Numbered from the stretch's first letter, positions 8,758 to 17,584 are shown. The stretch is DNA of 64,000 nt from Paenibacillus albidus (GCF_014644435.1 NZ_BMKR01000004.1:1-64000); one strand, 5' to 3'. Translations and numbers: made by a program. Notes: a model not told the origin generated them from the letters alone.

Positions 8758-8959
8758 AAGCCACCTGCCATAGAGTATATTTTGTAGAGTAGGTTCCGGG
8801 ATTTCATTATTGTTATTCATAGTCCACGCAAAAAGCCGACAATGAACGAATGTCCATTCTCGGGCCCTCAGCTCAAATTATAGTGTTTTTCGAAAAATAT
8901 CTCAACTTATTATTTCCAGAGCCACGGCATACATATGTGTGGAGAGGAGCGTGAGTGGG

Positions 8960-9307
8960 GTGGAAAAGAAGGTCCAACACTATTATCGGCTGAAAATGAA
9001 GCAAAAAGAAATGGAGAAGGAGCTCACGGAGCTGCGGCAGGAAATTCTGGCTTACTGCAGCGAGCAGGGGAGTACTGAAACAGAGATCGGGAGCTACAGA
9101 GTGAAGCTGGTGACACAGAACCGGAAGGAATATGATGATCAAAAGCTGTACGAAACCCTGGCTGATCCCGAGGTATGGCGGATGGTCTCCAAAACCGATT
9201 CGGCGAAGGTGGCAAGCCTTACCAAGCTGAATGTAATTTCGGAAGAGGTTATCTCGCATACCTTTGCGGTGAAGACGGTGACTCTGCTTCAGGTTGATAA
9301 AAAGTAG
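8960..9307 (+). CDS. Hypothetical coiled-coil protein
   Basis: About 115 residues from the GTG at 8960, with AGGAG ten bases upstream; an in-frame GTG at 8951 lies too close to the SD. Residues 1-35 are a highly charged coiled coil (KMKQKEMEKELTELRQEI). A compact C-terminal half follows, with LVTQNRKEYDDQKLYETLADPEVWRM. This architecture recalls phage Gam/Gp157-like or DUF-type small proteins, but I do not recognise the family firmly. It lies alone between the divergent VanZ gene and the aminopeptidase. Confidence 0.6.
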   Translation: MEKKVQHYYRLKMKQKEMEKELTELRQEILAYCSEQGSTETEIGSYRVKLVTQNRKEYDDQKLYETLADPEVWRMVSKTDSAKVASLTKLNVISEEVISHTFAVKTVTLLQVDKK

Positions 9308-9437
9308 CTGCTTTCGCAAATGCGGCGGATTTACGTTAAAATAAGATGAGCAGTGGACCCGATCCCGGCCAGCCTCTATGCTGCCGGGATCTTTGTCATG
9401 TAATAAGACGACGAAAGAAAGAGCAGGAGGAAACAGA

Positions 9438-10673
9438 ATGATGAAAGTCTTTGAACAAATGCTGGACAAATATGCGGAGCTGGTCGTCAAGGTGGGAGTG
9501 AATGTGCAGCCCGGGCAGGTGCTGATCGTGAGTGCACCGCTGGAAACCGCTGAGCTTACCCGGCTGATTGTCGGCAAAGCGTATGAAGCAGGTGCCAAAT
9601 TTGTGCAGGTGGACTGGGATGACGAGGCAGTTACACGTATCCGTTATGAAAAAGCCCCGGATGAGTCATTTGATTACTATCCGCAGTGGCATGCCGACAT
9701 GCTGGAGAAATTCGCCGAAGAAGGCGGCGCCATTCTACATATTAAAGTACCGAATCCGGAATTGTTCCAGGGCATTGATTCCGCCAAAGTCTCAAGAGCG
9801 GTCAAAGCTGCGGCTGTGGCCCGCAAGAACTACCAGAAATACACACGCAACAGCAAAATCAGCTGGTCATTGATTAAAGCGCCAACGCGCGTCTGGGCAG
9901 ACAAGGTGTTCGCAGACCTTCCGGAGGAGCAAAGAATTGAAGCCATGTGGGAAGCGGTATTCCAGATGAACCGGGTTGGCAATGAAGATCCCGTAGCCGC
10001 CTGGCGGGAGCATATCGGGGACTTGAAGGTAAGCCAGGACCGGATGAATGCCAAACGCTACAAGAGCCTGCATTACCGGGCACCGGGTACTGATCTGCAT
10101 GTTGAAATGCCGGAAGGCCATCTGTGGCGCGGCGGCGGCGGCGAGAATGACAATGGTGTGTATTTTGTGGCCAATATGCCGACCGAAGAGATTTATACGA
10201 TGCCGCTGCGGACAGGCGTGAACGGAACCGTTGCCAGCACTATGCCTCTGAACCTGAATGGACGGCTGGTAGATGGGATCACGATGACTTTTAAAGAGGG
10301 TAAGGTTGTCGACTATAACGCAGAAACCGGACGCGAGCATTTGACTTCTTTGCTGGATACGGATGAAGGGGCTTCTTATCTTGGAGAGATGGCCTTGGTA
10401 CCGCATGATTCACCGATATCCCGGCTGGGCCGGATTTTCTACAATACCGGCATTGATGAGAATGCTTCCTGCCATTTCGCGCTGGGCAGTGCTTATCCTG
10501 TCAATATTGAGGGCGGGACCGGAATGAGTAATGAAGAGCTGCTGGCCAAAGGGGCAAATGTGAGCCTGACCCATGTGGATTTCATGATTGGCTCAGGCGA
10601 GCTGGATATTGACGGTGAGCTGCCGGATGGGACCCTGGAGCCAGTGTTCCGCAAGGGGAACTGGGTTCTCTAA
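9438..10673 (+). CDS. M29-family metallo-aminopeptidase (AmpS/AmpT type)
   Basis: 411 residues, the normal M29 length. It is a cytoplasmic exopeptidase that releases N-terminal residues with two divalent metals. The start at 9438 (MMKVF) follows AGGAGG at 9425-9430. Metal-binding blocks are intact: ANMPTEEIYTMP (Glu pair), YLGEMALVPHDSP, NASCHFALG (His) and LTHVDFMIGS (His/Asp). The N-terminal half has the usual NVQPGQVLIV opening. It ends in a terminator hairpin 24 bp downstream, so it is monocistronic. Confidence 0.9.
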   Translation: MMKVFEQMLDKYAELVVKVGVNVQPGQVLIVSAPLETAELTRLIVGKAYEAGAKFVQVDWDDEAVTRIRYEKAPDESFDYYPQWHADMLEKFAEEGGAILHIKVPNPELFQGIDSAKVSRAVKAAAVARKNYQKYTRNSKISWSLIKAPTRVWADKVFADLPEEQRIEAMWEAVFQMNRVGNEDPVAAWREHIGDLKVSQDRMNAKRYKSLHYRAPGTDLHVEMPEGHLWRGGGGENDNGVYFVANMPTEEIYTMPLRTGVNGTVASTMPLNLNGRLVDGITMTFKEGKVVDYNAETGREHLTSLLDTDEGASYLGEMALVPHDSPISRLGRIFYNTGIDENASCHFALGSAYPVNIEGGTGMSNEELLAKGANVSLTHVDFMIGSGELDIDGELPDGTLEPVFRKGNWVL

Positions 10674-10696
10674 CGTTATTTTACGAACAAGACAGC

Positions 10697-10737
10697 AAAA
10701 CAGCGATTCTCCTGTTACCCGGGGAATCGCTGTTTTT
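10697..10737. terminator. Intrinsic terminator after the aminopeptidase gene
   Basis: AAAACAGCGATTC pairs with GAATCGCTGTTTTT. The plus strand has a T-rich tail and the minus strand a shorter one, so it may also serve the convergent M23 gene that ends at 10780. Confidence 0.85.
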
Positions 10738-10779
10738 GTTTCGGGTTAAAGCCAAGCGGAATTTATCCCTTTGAGCCAA

Positions 10780-11832
10780 TTATTGGGCCAAGTCTCCTGT
10801 GAAAGTATCCCCTTTAACAGGAGACTTCCCGTCTGCCCAGCGGACCGGAATGGATTTGGATGTGAACAGATCCGGGCCGTCCGACACCTGGAAATGCAAG
10901 TGGGCTTCACTGGAGTTTCCGGAGTTGCCGAGTAGGCCGATGACTTGACCGGTGGTTACGGAATCGCCGGGTTTGACGGTGACGGATCCTTTTTTCAAAT
11001 GGGCCAGATAGCTGTATTCTCCGCCATGATCAATGACGACCAGATTGCCTGCCGGCTCCTTCTCGTTCATCACGCCAACGGGTACATTGTCCGCGATGTC
11101 GTTCTTGACGGAGACTACGGTCCCGTCAGCCGGTGCCGTAATGTCCAGGCCAAAGGCATGATAACTCTCATTCTTCAGCGGATCACCGGAATAGGAGAAT
11201 TGATCGACAGCCTGGACGAGATCATAGGCGTACCGCTGGGTCTCATGTTCATAATGGTAGTTGTCCAGCACATTGGTTCCGCCCCAGTAGACCAGCAGGT
11301 CATCTTTGAAAGGAGGGGAAAAAGCAGTGCGGGTCATTGTCTGATCAGTCTTTGGATAGGACTGCAGGTTCAGAATTTGGATGCCCAACAAACCGCCCTT
11401 CTGATCGAAAACAGCCGAAATTCCTTTATCCCCTGCAGTGCTTTTCCAAGTCCACTGTTCGGTGCCGTTAAGGAGCATCATTGAAGAGGGCGCAAAAGCA
11501 TCTACACCTTGGACAAATTCGCCCGTCGTTGTTTTAACCTCAGTCTCACCAAACTGCTGCTTCAGCTCCCCGCTGAAAAGAGCGTGGATTTCTTTGTACT
11601 TCCCGTCCAGCATGGCCTGCGGGAGGTCTTCTGGCTGCAAAGTGGAGGCTTCTGAGGTTCCTGCTGACTCAACCGGCTGACTTGGTGTCGGAGCTGCTGT
11701 AGCCGCTTCGGTTGTCTTTGGCTTCACCTGCTCTGTATTGTTCTGTTCCGCGCCGTTCCCGCATCCGCTTAAAATAACGGCCAGTGCCGCCGTTCCCCAT
11801 ATCATTTTGCCAAAAGGTCTTGTACGTTTCAT
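10780..11832 (-). CDS. M23 (LytM-type) peptidase lipoprotein
   Basis: 350 residues. The signal peptide ends in the lipobox LSGC (Cys24). A low-complexity Thr/Ala/Pro linker follows to about residue 65. Residues 70-160 resemble a DUF3887-type module (LDGKYKEIHALFSGELKQQF). Residues ~190-340 are a LytM fold with metal ligands His196 and Asp204 (HETQRYAYD) and the HLHF motif (His311/His313). It should act outside the membrane on peptidoglycan peptides, or serve as a degenerate activator. The ATG at 11832 follows AAAGGGG. It is divergent from a two-component operon, which could regulate it. Confidence 0.82.
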   Translation of the reverse strand: MKRTRPFGKMIWGTAALAVILSGCGNGAEQNNTEQVKPKTTEAATAAPTPSQPVESAGTSEASTLQPEDLPQAMLDGKYKEIHALFSGELKQQFGETEVKTTTGEFVQGVDAFAPSSMMLLNGTEQWTWKSTAGDKGISAVFDQKGGLLGIQILNLQSYPKTDQTMTRTAFSPPFKDDLLVYWGGTNVLDNYHYEHETQRYAYDLVQAVDQFSYSGDPLKNESYHAFGLDITAPADGTVVSVKNDIADNVPVGVMNEKEPAGNLVVIDHGGEYSYLAHLKKGSVTVKPGDSVTTGQVIGLLGNSGNSSEAHLHFQVSDGPDLFTSKSIPVRWADGKSPVKGDTFTGDLAQ

Positions 11833-11952
11833 CTGTTGTGTCCCCTTTCACTGTTTGGACTTTCTCTCATTTAGTATAAAGGCTGAACATTACCACACAT
11901 GAAACGCCAGCTTAACAGTTCATTAATTATTGTACCGTTTGCGGCAGAAGAA

Positions 11953-12007
11953 TTAAGATTCTGTTAAGATAGCGGCCTCACTGCCGTGATCTAAATCATG
12001 TTAAGAT
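11953..12007 (+). promoter_or_regulatory. Direct repeats TTAAGAT before the two-component operon
   Basis: TTAAGAT occurs at 11953-11959 and 11964-11970 (one helical turn apart) and again at 12001-12007. Tandem heptamers 11 bp apart are the standard layout for OmpR/PhoB-type response regulators, so this is a candidate autoregulatory operator for the gene at 12041 and perhaps for the divergent M23 gene. Confidence 0.45.
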
Positions 12008-12040
12008 ATTTGGCAGAGAAGGCTGCAAGGGGGAGAACAA

Positions 12041-12799
12041 ATGAAGGATGCTGCTATTCTGCTTGTTGATGATGAACAAGCAATTATTGAGTTAATCAAA
12101 ACGGTTCTGCATAAAGAAGGGTATACCCGGGTACATTCATCTGGCACCGGGGAAGAGGCGATTGCGGCCTGCCGGTCCCACACCTATGATCTGATTGTGC
12201 TGGATGTGATGCTGCCGGGCAGGAGCGGGATTGAGATCTGTCCTTTTTTGCGGGAGACAACCAATGCGCCCATCTTATTTCTATCCGCGCGGGTTTCCGA
12301 CTTTGACAAGCTGACCGGCTTTGCGGTGGGTGGAGATGATTATATCACCAAGCCGTTTAATCCGCTGGAGCTGGTGGCCCGGATCAGGTCGCAGCTGCGG
12401 AGGTACCTGGAGCCCCTCCGCGGGGCGGATGGTACGGCGGACAAGGCTTATGAGATGAATGGGGAGCCGGGTTCCATATATGATTTTGGCCGGTTTCAGG
12501 TGGATGCGGAGGCTGGGGAATTGAAGGTAGAGGGGGAGAAGGTCCCCTGTCCGGCGCTTGTATTTCAATTGCTGCTTTTTTTGTGCAGGCATCCGAACCG
12601 GCTGTTTACCAAAAGCGAGCTGTATGAACAGGTCTGGGGCTTGGGAGCTCTCAGTGATGATAACACTGTTATGGTCCATATCCACAGAATCAGAGAGCGT
12701 ATTGAATATGAACCTGCCAACCCGGTATTTCTGGTCAACGTAAGAGGTATGGGATATAAACTGGTGCAGCAGCCTCAAGGGAGAATCGGGCGGGTATGA
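12041..12799 (+). CDS. OmpR-family response regulator
   Basis: 252 residues. It has a receiver domain (1-120) with acidic pocket DDE near residues 11-13, phospho-acceptor Asp55 in IVLDVMLPG and Lys in YITKPF. A winged-helix effector domain follows (about 145-245: LLFLCRHPNRLFTKSELYEQVWG, then VMVHIHRIRERIE, then VNVRGMGYKL). AAGGGGGAG precedes the ATG. Its stop overlaps the kinase start by four bases (ATGA), so the two are translationally coupled. Confidence 0.88.
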   Translation: MKDAAILLVDDEQAIIELIKTVLHKEGYTRVHSSGTGEEAIAACRSHTYDLIVLDVMLPGRSGIEICPFLRETTNAPILFLSARVSDFDKLTGFAVGGDDYITKPFNPLELVARIRSQLRRYLEPLRGADGTADKAYEMNGEPGSIYDFGRFQVDAEAGELKVEGEKVPCPALVFQLLLFLCRHPNRLFTKSELYEQVWGLGALSDDNTVMVHIHRIRERIEYEPANPVFLVNVRGMGYKLVQQPQGRIGRV

Positions 12800-14580
12800 A
12801 TATTCGCAAAAAATTGACGTTGCGGTTTGTGCTGCATTCAGTGGTTGCCGGACTGATTGTACTCCTGATCGCGGGTCTGACCGTGTTTTGGGTAATGCAG
12901 CGGTTCTCCGATATCAGCCTGTCCAATAATTTTGCTTCGATTGGATTGGAGCGTCTTGTAGAATCTTCAACGTTTGACGCGGACGGGATCACTTTCGATG
13001 TTAAGCTGCTGGAGCAGGTGAAGGAGAATGGCGGCTGGCTGCAAAGCCTGGACGAAGCCGGGAACGTGGAGAGTTCATACCATACTCCAAAGGATGTGCC
13101 GCTCCATTATGGGCCGGGGGAGTTCGTGGCCTACTGGAATGGAGAACAGGATTTTCCCTACAATCTGTACTTATGGATTCAGGAAAAAAACGGGCGGCTG
13201 TACACCCTCTTGTATGGGGTTCCTAAAATCATACAACCGGTCCTGGATATTCTCGCAAAAACTCCACCTGCCTATTCCGGGGGGAAACCTCATCTGCCAA
13301 CCGGGCTTACAGAGAAATTGATGGCAAAGGAAGGGTATATTCAGCTGCTGGATGCCGAAGGGAAGGAAGTGGCATCACTTAACCGTCCTTCCTCAGTGCC
13401 GGTTAGATACAGTGTGCAGGAATTGGCGCTGCGTTCCGAATACGGCGACCGGTACGGGTATTATACCTCTACTGTGTATCATGCTGACGAAAAGATGACC
13501 TACGTGGTCGGCTCACCTGTGGCTCAAGGAAATAAGACAGGCCTGAAGGGGAGTGGCATGCAAGCGGAAACCGAGGTGCTCTTATTGGGTATTGCCGGTA
13601 TGCTTGCTGCCACCCTGCTGTTGCTCGCGCTGCTGTCCCTGTATAATGCCCACCAGTTCGGAACCCCGATCCTGCATATGCTGGCCTGGCTTGATGCGCT
13701 GGGGAAAGGCCGCTTCACCGAACCCTATAACCGCAACAAGCAGCCGCTCAGCCGTCACCGCTCAGGCAAGTGGAAAAAGCGGTACCGGATATTTGCAGAC
13801 GTCATGCGCTCTCTGGATACCTTATCGGGTATCCTGCAGCGGGACCGCGAGCTCCGTCGGCAGACGGAGGTGCTGCGGGAAGAATGGATCACCGGCATTA
13901 CGCATGATTTGAAGACACCGCTGTCTTCCATTAAAGGTTATGCCCATCTGCTGGCAGAAGGGCATTATGACTGGTCGCCTGAAGAAGTCCGCAGGTTCTC
14001 TGGGGTGATGCTGGAGAAGTCGGCGCATATCGACAAGTTAATCAGCGATCTTGATTTGACCTACCGGATCAAGTCGGGGATTTCACCGCCGCAGATGGAG
14101 CTGATTGAGCTGAACGGCTGGCTGGAGAATGCGCTGGACCAGGCCGGGGCCAATCCGGCTTATGGAGAAGGCAGAATCAGATTTGTCTCTGCGGGCAAGG
14201 AAATCTGGGTACGGCTTTATGCGCCTTGGCTGGAACGTGTGGTTAATAATCTGACAGCTAATGCTCTGCTGCATAATTCACCGGATACCCGGCTTGACGT
14301 CATACTGACCGCTGATGAGGAGGCAGGGCTCTCTATTCTGTTCCGTGACAATGGCCAGGGCATGGATGAATTGACGAAGGCTCATCTGTTCGAGAGATAT
14401 TACCGGGGGGTGGACACCTTATCTACTACACATGGTTCCGGGCTGGGCATGGCCGTCTCGAAAGGGCTGATTGAAGCTATGGGAGGGGAAATTGCGGTTC
14501 AATCCACACCCGGCAGCGGCACAGATATCACATTGTCGTGGGAGAAATCATCGGCAGTACGGGTTGATTCCCCAGGGTAA
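12796..14580 (+). CDS. Sensor histidine kinase with a large extracellular sensor
   Basis: 594 residues. TM1 is at about 13-36. An extracytoplasmic sensor of ~220 residues follows, then TM2 at about 257-282, a short HAMP-like linker, and the HisKA domain with His370 in GITHDLKTPLSSIKGY. The HATPase domain has NNLTANALLHNS (N box), DNGQGMD (G1), and GSGLGMAVSKGLIEAMGG (G2). It phosphorylates the regulator encoded just upstream. The signal is unknown. The divergent cell-wall peptidase hints at envelope sensing. Confidence 0.86.
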   Translation: MNIRKKLTLRFVLHSVVAGLIVLLIAGLTVFWVMQRFSDISLSNNFASIGLERLVESSTFDADGITFDVKLLEQVKENGGWLQSLDEAGNVESSYHTPKDVPLHYGPGEFVAYWNGEQDFPYNLYLWIQEKNGRLYTLLYGVPKIIQPVLDILAKTPPAYSGGKPHLPTGLTEKLMAKEGYIQLLDAEGKEVASLNRPSSVPVRYSVQELALRSEYGDRYGYYTSTVYHADEKMTYVVGSPVAQGNKTGLKGSGMQAETEVLLLGIAGMLAATLLLLALLSLYNAHQFGTPILHMLAWLDALGKGRFTEPYNRNKQPLSRHRSGKWKKRYRIFADVMRSLDTLSGILQRDRELRRQTEVLREEWITGITHDLKTPLSSIKGYAHLLAEGHYDWSPEEVRRFSGVMLEKSAHIDKLISDLDLTYRIKSGISPPQMELIELNGWLENALDQAGANPAYGEGRIRFVSAGKEIWVRLYAPWLERVVNNLTANALLHNSPDTRLDVILTADEEAGLSILFRDNGQGMDELTKAHLFERYYRGVDTLSTTHGSGLGMAVSKGLIEAMGGEIAVQSTPGSGTDITLSWEKSSAVRVDSPG

Positions 14581-14597
14581 TATGCTAAGATGTGAGG

Positions 14598-14621
14598 AGG
14601 CCTTCTAAATACGGAAGGCCT
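14598..14621 (+). other. Perfect hairpin before khtT
   Basis: AGGCCTTC (14598-14605) pairs with GAAGGCCT (14614-14621) around an 8-base loop, between the kinase stop and the khtT ribosome site (GGAGGGGG). No T-run follows. It could be a weak terminator or a translation-control element. Confidence 0.35.
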
Positions 14622-14646
14622 GTATAGTTATGGAGGGGGACTGAAG

Positions 14647-15153
14647 ATGGAGATCAGAGAAGCGGATCTGCCGGGAATCGGCCGCAAGTATTGTATCCGG
14701 ACACGGGCGGGTGAGCAGTTGACCATCGTGGTTCATAATGATGAACGGCGTGAAGTGTATCATATGGAAGAGAAGGGTGAGGGGACACTGTCCGTGGTTA
14801 CACTGGATGACGAGGAGTCCAGAACCGTCTCGGCCATCCTCGCCGGGATTACCTACAAGCCGAAAGCGCTGGAAGCGCAAGAGGTGCTGCTGGATGACCT
14901 GGTGATTGAATGGCTGCGGCTGGACAGCACAAGCTGGTTCATTGGCCGGAGCATCGGTGAACTGGGCATACGTGAACTTACGGGTGCGGCTATTATCGCC
15001 GTTGTCGAACGGGACAAGCATAAAGTGTTCAATCCGGGACCGGAATATGTATTCACAGCCGGCTCCACGCTGGTAGCCTCTGCTGAACGTTGCCAATTCA
15101 AGGCGCTGCAGCGGTTGATGAACAATAGGGATACATTGCATGTTGAGAAGTGA
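14647..15153 (+). CDS. khtT: KhtT-type regulatory subunit of a K+/H+ antiporter (TrkA-C domain)
   Basis: 168 residues and cytoplasmic. The N-terminal half (1-75) has the small beta domain typical of KhtT (LPGIGRKYCIRTRAGEQLTIVVH). The C-terminal TrkA-C/RCK-C domain (85-165) contains SWFIGRSIGELGIRELTGAAIIAVVERD and GSTLVASAERCQFKALQRL. In Bacillus KhtT gates the antiporter KhtU, and c-di-AMP binds the RCK-C domain. Here neither khtU nor khtS is adjacent, so the partner must be elsewhere or lost. The ATG follows GGAGGGGG. Confidence 0.8.
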   Translation: MEIREADLPGIGRKYCIRTRAGEQLTIVVHNDERREVYHMEEKGEGTLSVVTLDDEESRTVSAILAGITYKPKALEAQEVLLDDLVIEWLRLDSTSWFIGRSIGELGIRELTGAAIIAVVERDKHKVFNPGPEYVFTAGSTLVASAERCQFKALQRLMNNRDTLHVEK

Positions 15154-15186
15154 TGCCGCCAACAGGCTGCACACTGTGAACGGAGA

Positions 15187-15233
15187 TAATGCCCTCTAAT
15201 TCAGTGGAATCCACGATGAATTAGAGGGTATTT
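15187..15233 (+). terminator. Terminator hairpin after khtT
   Basis: ATAATGCCCTCTAATTCA pairs with TGAATTAGAGGGTATT around a short loop, followed by TTTTGT. The long stem supports termination of khtT. Confidence 0.7.
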
Positions 15234-15313
15234 TGTATAGAGCTCGAGTAAATTACGTCCGGATTGGCACCAGGTCCCATATTTGATAAGATCAGAAAAA
15301 GGAGGTTATACCT

Positions 15314-15874
15314 ATGGCCAATTCAATTACTTTATCAGACTATGGAACTGGCGGGGATTCAGGCTACATGCGCATGTCGAACGGGCTGACGTCTGTTTTT
15401 ATTGATGTGCTGGTACTTAGCGGTTCTGCATTGGCCGGAAGTGATCGGGAGAAGGAGTTCGTCATCTGGCTGGCTCAAAGGGATCAAAATGTCGTCGGAA
15501 TTGGAACCGTGGGCTTCAGCTTGGATGAATTACCGTGGAGCCGGGAAGATTTCGTGTCCAATCAGGAATTTATGCTCCGCGTCATTGATGGCGCCCTGGC
15601 AAAGACAGGGTGGGAGGTGCTGGCTTATGAGCCTGCCTTTGAATATATAGAAAGTGCACTCCTGCAGTTTCGGCAGCTGGTTCTCGCTTTTGGTCCTGAG
15701 AAGGTCGATACAAGCCATTACGAGGAGTGGTCCGCAATAGAAGAGGATGATTACTGGCCCACGATTCCACCGGGGTACCCGCAGTGTAGCAAGCACCACG
15801 TTTATTTGTCATGCCACGGCTGTGTATTTTGTAATTATGAGAGAAATGAGTCCTCCAGTGAAGTCGAAAAGTAA
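15314..15874 (+). CDS. Hypothetical protein with a C-terminal Cys/His cluster
   Basis: 186 residues from an ATG behind AAAGGAGGTT. No signal peptide or membrane helix is visible. The first ~150 residues are mixed alpha/beta with no motif I recognise. The end has C-x4-... HVYLSCHGCVFCNYE, i.e. four Cys and two His in about 25 residues, which looks like a small zinc-binding knuckle. The start and end are well supported, but the function is unknown. It sits alone between the khtT terminator and the LuxR-type regulator leader. Confidence 0.6.
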   Translation: MANSITLSDYGTGGDSGYMRMSNGLTSVFIDVLVLSGSALAGSDREKEFVIWLAQRDQNVVGIGTVGFSLDELPWSREDFVSNQEFMLRVIDGALAKTGWEVLAYEPAFEYIESALLQFRQLVLAFGPEKVDTSHYEEWSAIEEDDYWPTIPPGYPQCSKHHVYLSCHGCVFCNYERNESSSEVEK

Positions 15875-15910
15875 CAACAGTGTCGCTTTTGTCAATGAAA
15901 CCTCTTGTTC

Positions 15911-15992
15911 TGTTATGATGAACTTATAAATACCTCTAACATGGTCTCAGCTATGTTTGGGGATGCCAAACTCTGGGTAATTGAAGAGGTAT
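15911..15992 (+). promoter_or_regulatory. Extended -10 promoter and structured 5' leader of the LuxR-type gene
   Basis: TGtTATGAT at 15911-15919 is an extended -10. Transcription from about 15926 would begin four bases before the left arm ATACCTCT (15930-15937). That arm pairs perfectly with AGAGGTAT at 15985-15992. Two competing inner hairpins lie between: AACAT/ATGTT (15938-15942 with 15953-15957) and GTTTGG/CCAAAC (15955-15960 with 15966-15971). They share bases 15955-15957, so they are mutually exclusive. It matches no riboswitch class that I can name. Confidence 0.45.
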
Positions 15993-16023
15993 GATTTGGA
16001 AGTGAGCAAGGAGGAAGAACTGA

Positions 16024-16740
16024 ATGTCAAGGACTGGGTCTGCTTTAAGTCAACCATGGGAAGGAGGCTATTCAGGTGAACCAAACCAAACGCACAATCA
16101 TCTGTTAATCCAAGCGTTTCAACAATGCATTTTCAACATAAAGGAACATCTTTCGGATACATATTTGTTTTTGCTGGCGGACGCAAAGGGAATTCTGCTG
16201 GATTTGGAGCATAGTGAGAGCCTTCAGTGTATGGTGAGCCGCTCACCCGTTCGATTGGGACTGAACATGTCTGAGCGAAGCTGCGGCGTCAATGCCATTT
16301 CGGAAGCAATGAAGCATGGGGGGCCGGTCTATTTACCGCCGGAAGGGCATGGGAGTCCGTTTTTTCGGAATTGGCATTGTTTCTCCACCCCATTAACGAT
16401 AGGCAATCAGCAGCTCGGCTATATCGATGTCTCCACTATTAATGCAGATATGAAAAGTGAGCTGGTGGCGATCGCGAAGCTGATTCCAGCCCATATTGCG
16501 AGCTGCTACCAGGAACAGCTGGCGGCCCGTGAGGCGGCACAGTTTCCCGTGAACTTGACGGATCGGCAGCTTAAAGTGCTGCAGTTGATTTCACAGGGGT
16601 TGACGGTTAAGGCCATTGCGCTCAAGCTCAAAATTAAAGAATGTACGGTCAATCATCATAAAAAAATTATTTTTGACAAATTGGGTGTGCAGTCCAGCAC
16701 AGAAGCTGTTTCCATTGCAAGCCGGCTTTCTTATTTATAG
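16024..16740 (+). CDS. GAF-like sensor with C-terminal LuxR-type HTH regulator
   Basis: 238 residues, cytoplasmic. The N-terminal ~160 residues resemble the GAF-type sensor of AcoR/sigma-54 activators (LFLLADAKGILLDLEHSESL, GLNMSERSCGVNAISEAM, GYIDVSTINADMKSELVAIA). The C-terminal 60 residues are a LuxR/GerE helix-turn-helix (LTDRQLKVLQLISQGLTVKAIALKL, then DKLGVQSSTEAVSIASRL). No sigma-54 AAA domain is present, so this is a sigma-A-type regulator with a borrowed sensor. The ATG follows AAGGAGGAAG. Its leader is unusually structured (15930-15992). A lipoprotein gene follows 95 bp downstream and is a possible target. Confidence 0.75.
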   Translation: MSRTGSALSQPWEGGYSGEPNQTHNHLLIQAFQQCIFNIKEHLSDTYLFLLADAKGILLDLEHSESLQCMVSRSPVRLGLNMSERSCGVNAISEAMKHGGPVYLPPEGHGSPFFRNWHCFSTPLTIGNQQLGYIDVSTINADMKSELVAIAKLIPAHIASCYQEQLAAREAAQFPVNLTDRQLKVLQLISQGLTVKAIALKLKIKECTVNHHKKIIFDKLGVQSSTEAVSIASRLSYL

Positions 16741-16835
16741 ATCCCCTATAGTTTTATATAGGTGGAAATATGAGGTGTCTGTGATAAGCTCTATGGGTAT
16801 GACAAAAAAGAGAGAATTTACAATTGGAGGGTATC

Positions 16836-17480
16836 ATGTCTAAAAAGAAATTTGCATTCATGTCAGCGGTGATGATGCTGGTGCTGGTGATGGCTACAGC
16901 ATGCGGGAACAGTAAGAAGGACGTCGACCTTGGCACAACGGAGAAGGGTTCCTATACAAATAGTTATTTTGGCGTATCCCTCAAATTCCCTGAGGATTGG
17001 CAGGTTCAAGATGCTGAAGGGATGAACGAGCTTGCGAATGCCGGTAAAGAAGTGATTGCCGGTAATAACGATGTCAAGAAGAAGCAGCTGGATTTGGCCG
17101 AAGCCAAGACGCTTAATCTGCTGATGACTTCCAAATATCCGCTTGACGGCGGACAGGTAGGTCCTTCGACGATGATTGTTGCCGAGAAGGTCAGTATGCT
17201 GCAAGGTGTGAAGTCCGGCAAGGATTATCTGGAGGCATCCAAAAAGCTGATGGTAGAAAGCCAGCTTCCTTACGACTTTAAAGAGATCTCCACTACCAAA
17301 GTCGGCGGCAAAGATATGGACCTGATGCAGGCCACGATCAACAATGGTGAGAAGCTTATTACACAAGACTATTACAGCGCCATCATCGACGGATATGCAT
17401 TTAACTTTATCTTCACTTATGTAGATGAAGCTACGAAAGCCGAAACTGATAAAATTCTGAGTTCAGTCGAATTCAAATAA
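16836..17480 (+). CDS. Lipoprotein with PsbP-like fold (hypothetical)
   Basis: 214 residues. The start at 16836 is set by TTGGAGGG (16825-16831). The signal peptide ends in lipobox TAC (Cys about 23). The mature part has the pattern of PsbP/DUF1795-like extracytoplasmic domains: YFGVSLKFPEDWQVQ near the start, and GYAFNFIFTYVDEATKAETDKILSSVEF at the end. The role is unknown. It is probably cotranscribed with or controlled by the LuxR-type gene upstream, and it ends at a terminator. Confidence 0.7.
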   Translation: MSKKKFAFMSAVMMLVLVMATACGNSKKDVDLGTTEKGSYTNSYFGVSLKFPEDWQVQDAEGMNELANAGKEVIAGNNDVKKKQLDLAEAKTLNLLMTSKYPLDGGQVGPSTMIVAEKVSMLQGVKSGKDYLEASKKLMVESQLPYDFKEISTTKVGGKDMDLMQATINNGEKLITQDYYSAIIDGYAFNFIFTYVDEATKAETDKILSSVEFK

Positions 17481-17522
17481 TATTTGAAATAGACTCCTTA
17501 GTTAGTAATGGAACAACCTCAT

Positions 17523-17557
17523 GACCCGGTGTGCTCAACAAGCACTGCCGGGTTTTT
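17523..17557 (+). terminator. Terminator after the PsbP-like lipoprotein gene
   Basis: ACCCGG...CCGGGTTTTT, with an inner TGC/GCA pairing and a run of five T. Confidence 0.8.
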
Positions 17558-17584
17558 ACCTATATTGTGATGGAGGCGATTGGT

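Noticed and set aside
9867..10406. 179-codon minus-strand ORF inside the aminopeptidase gene
   Set aside because: Shadow frame; the M29 protein is complete and has all metal ligands on the plus strand.
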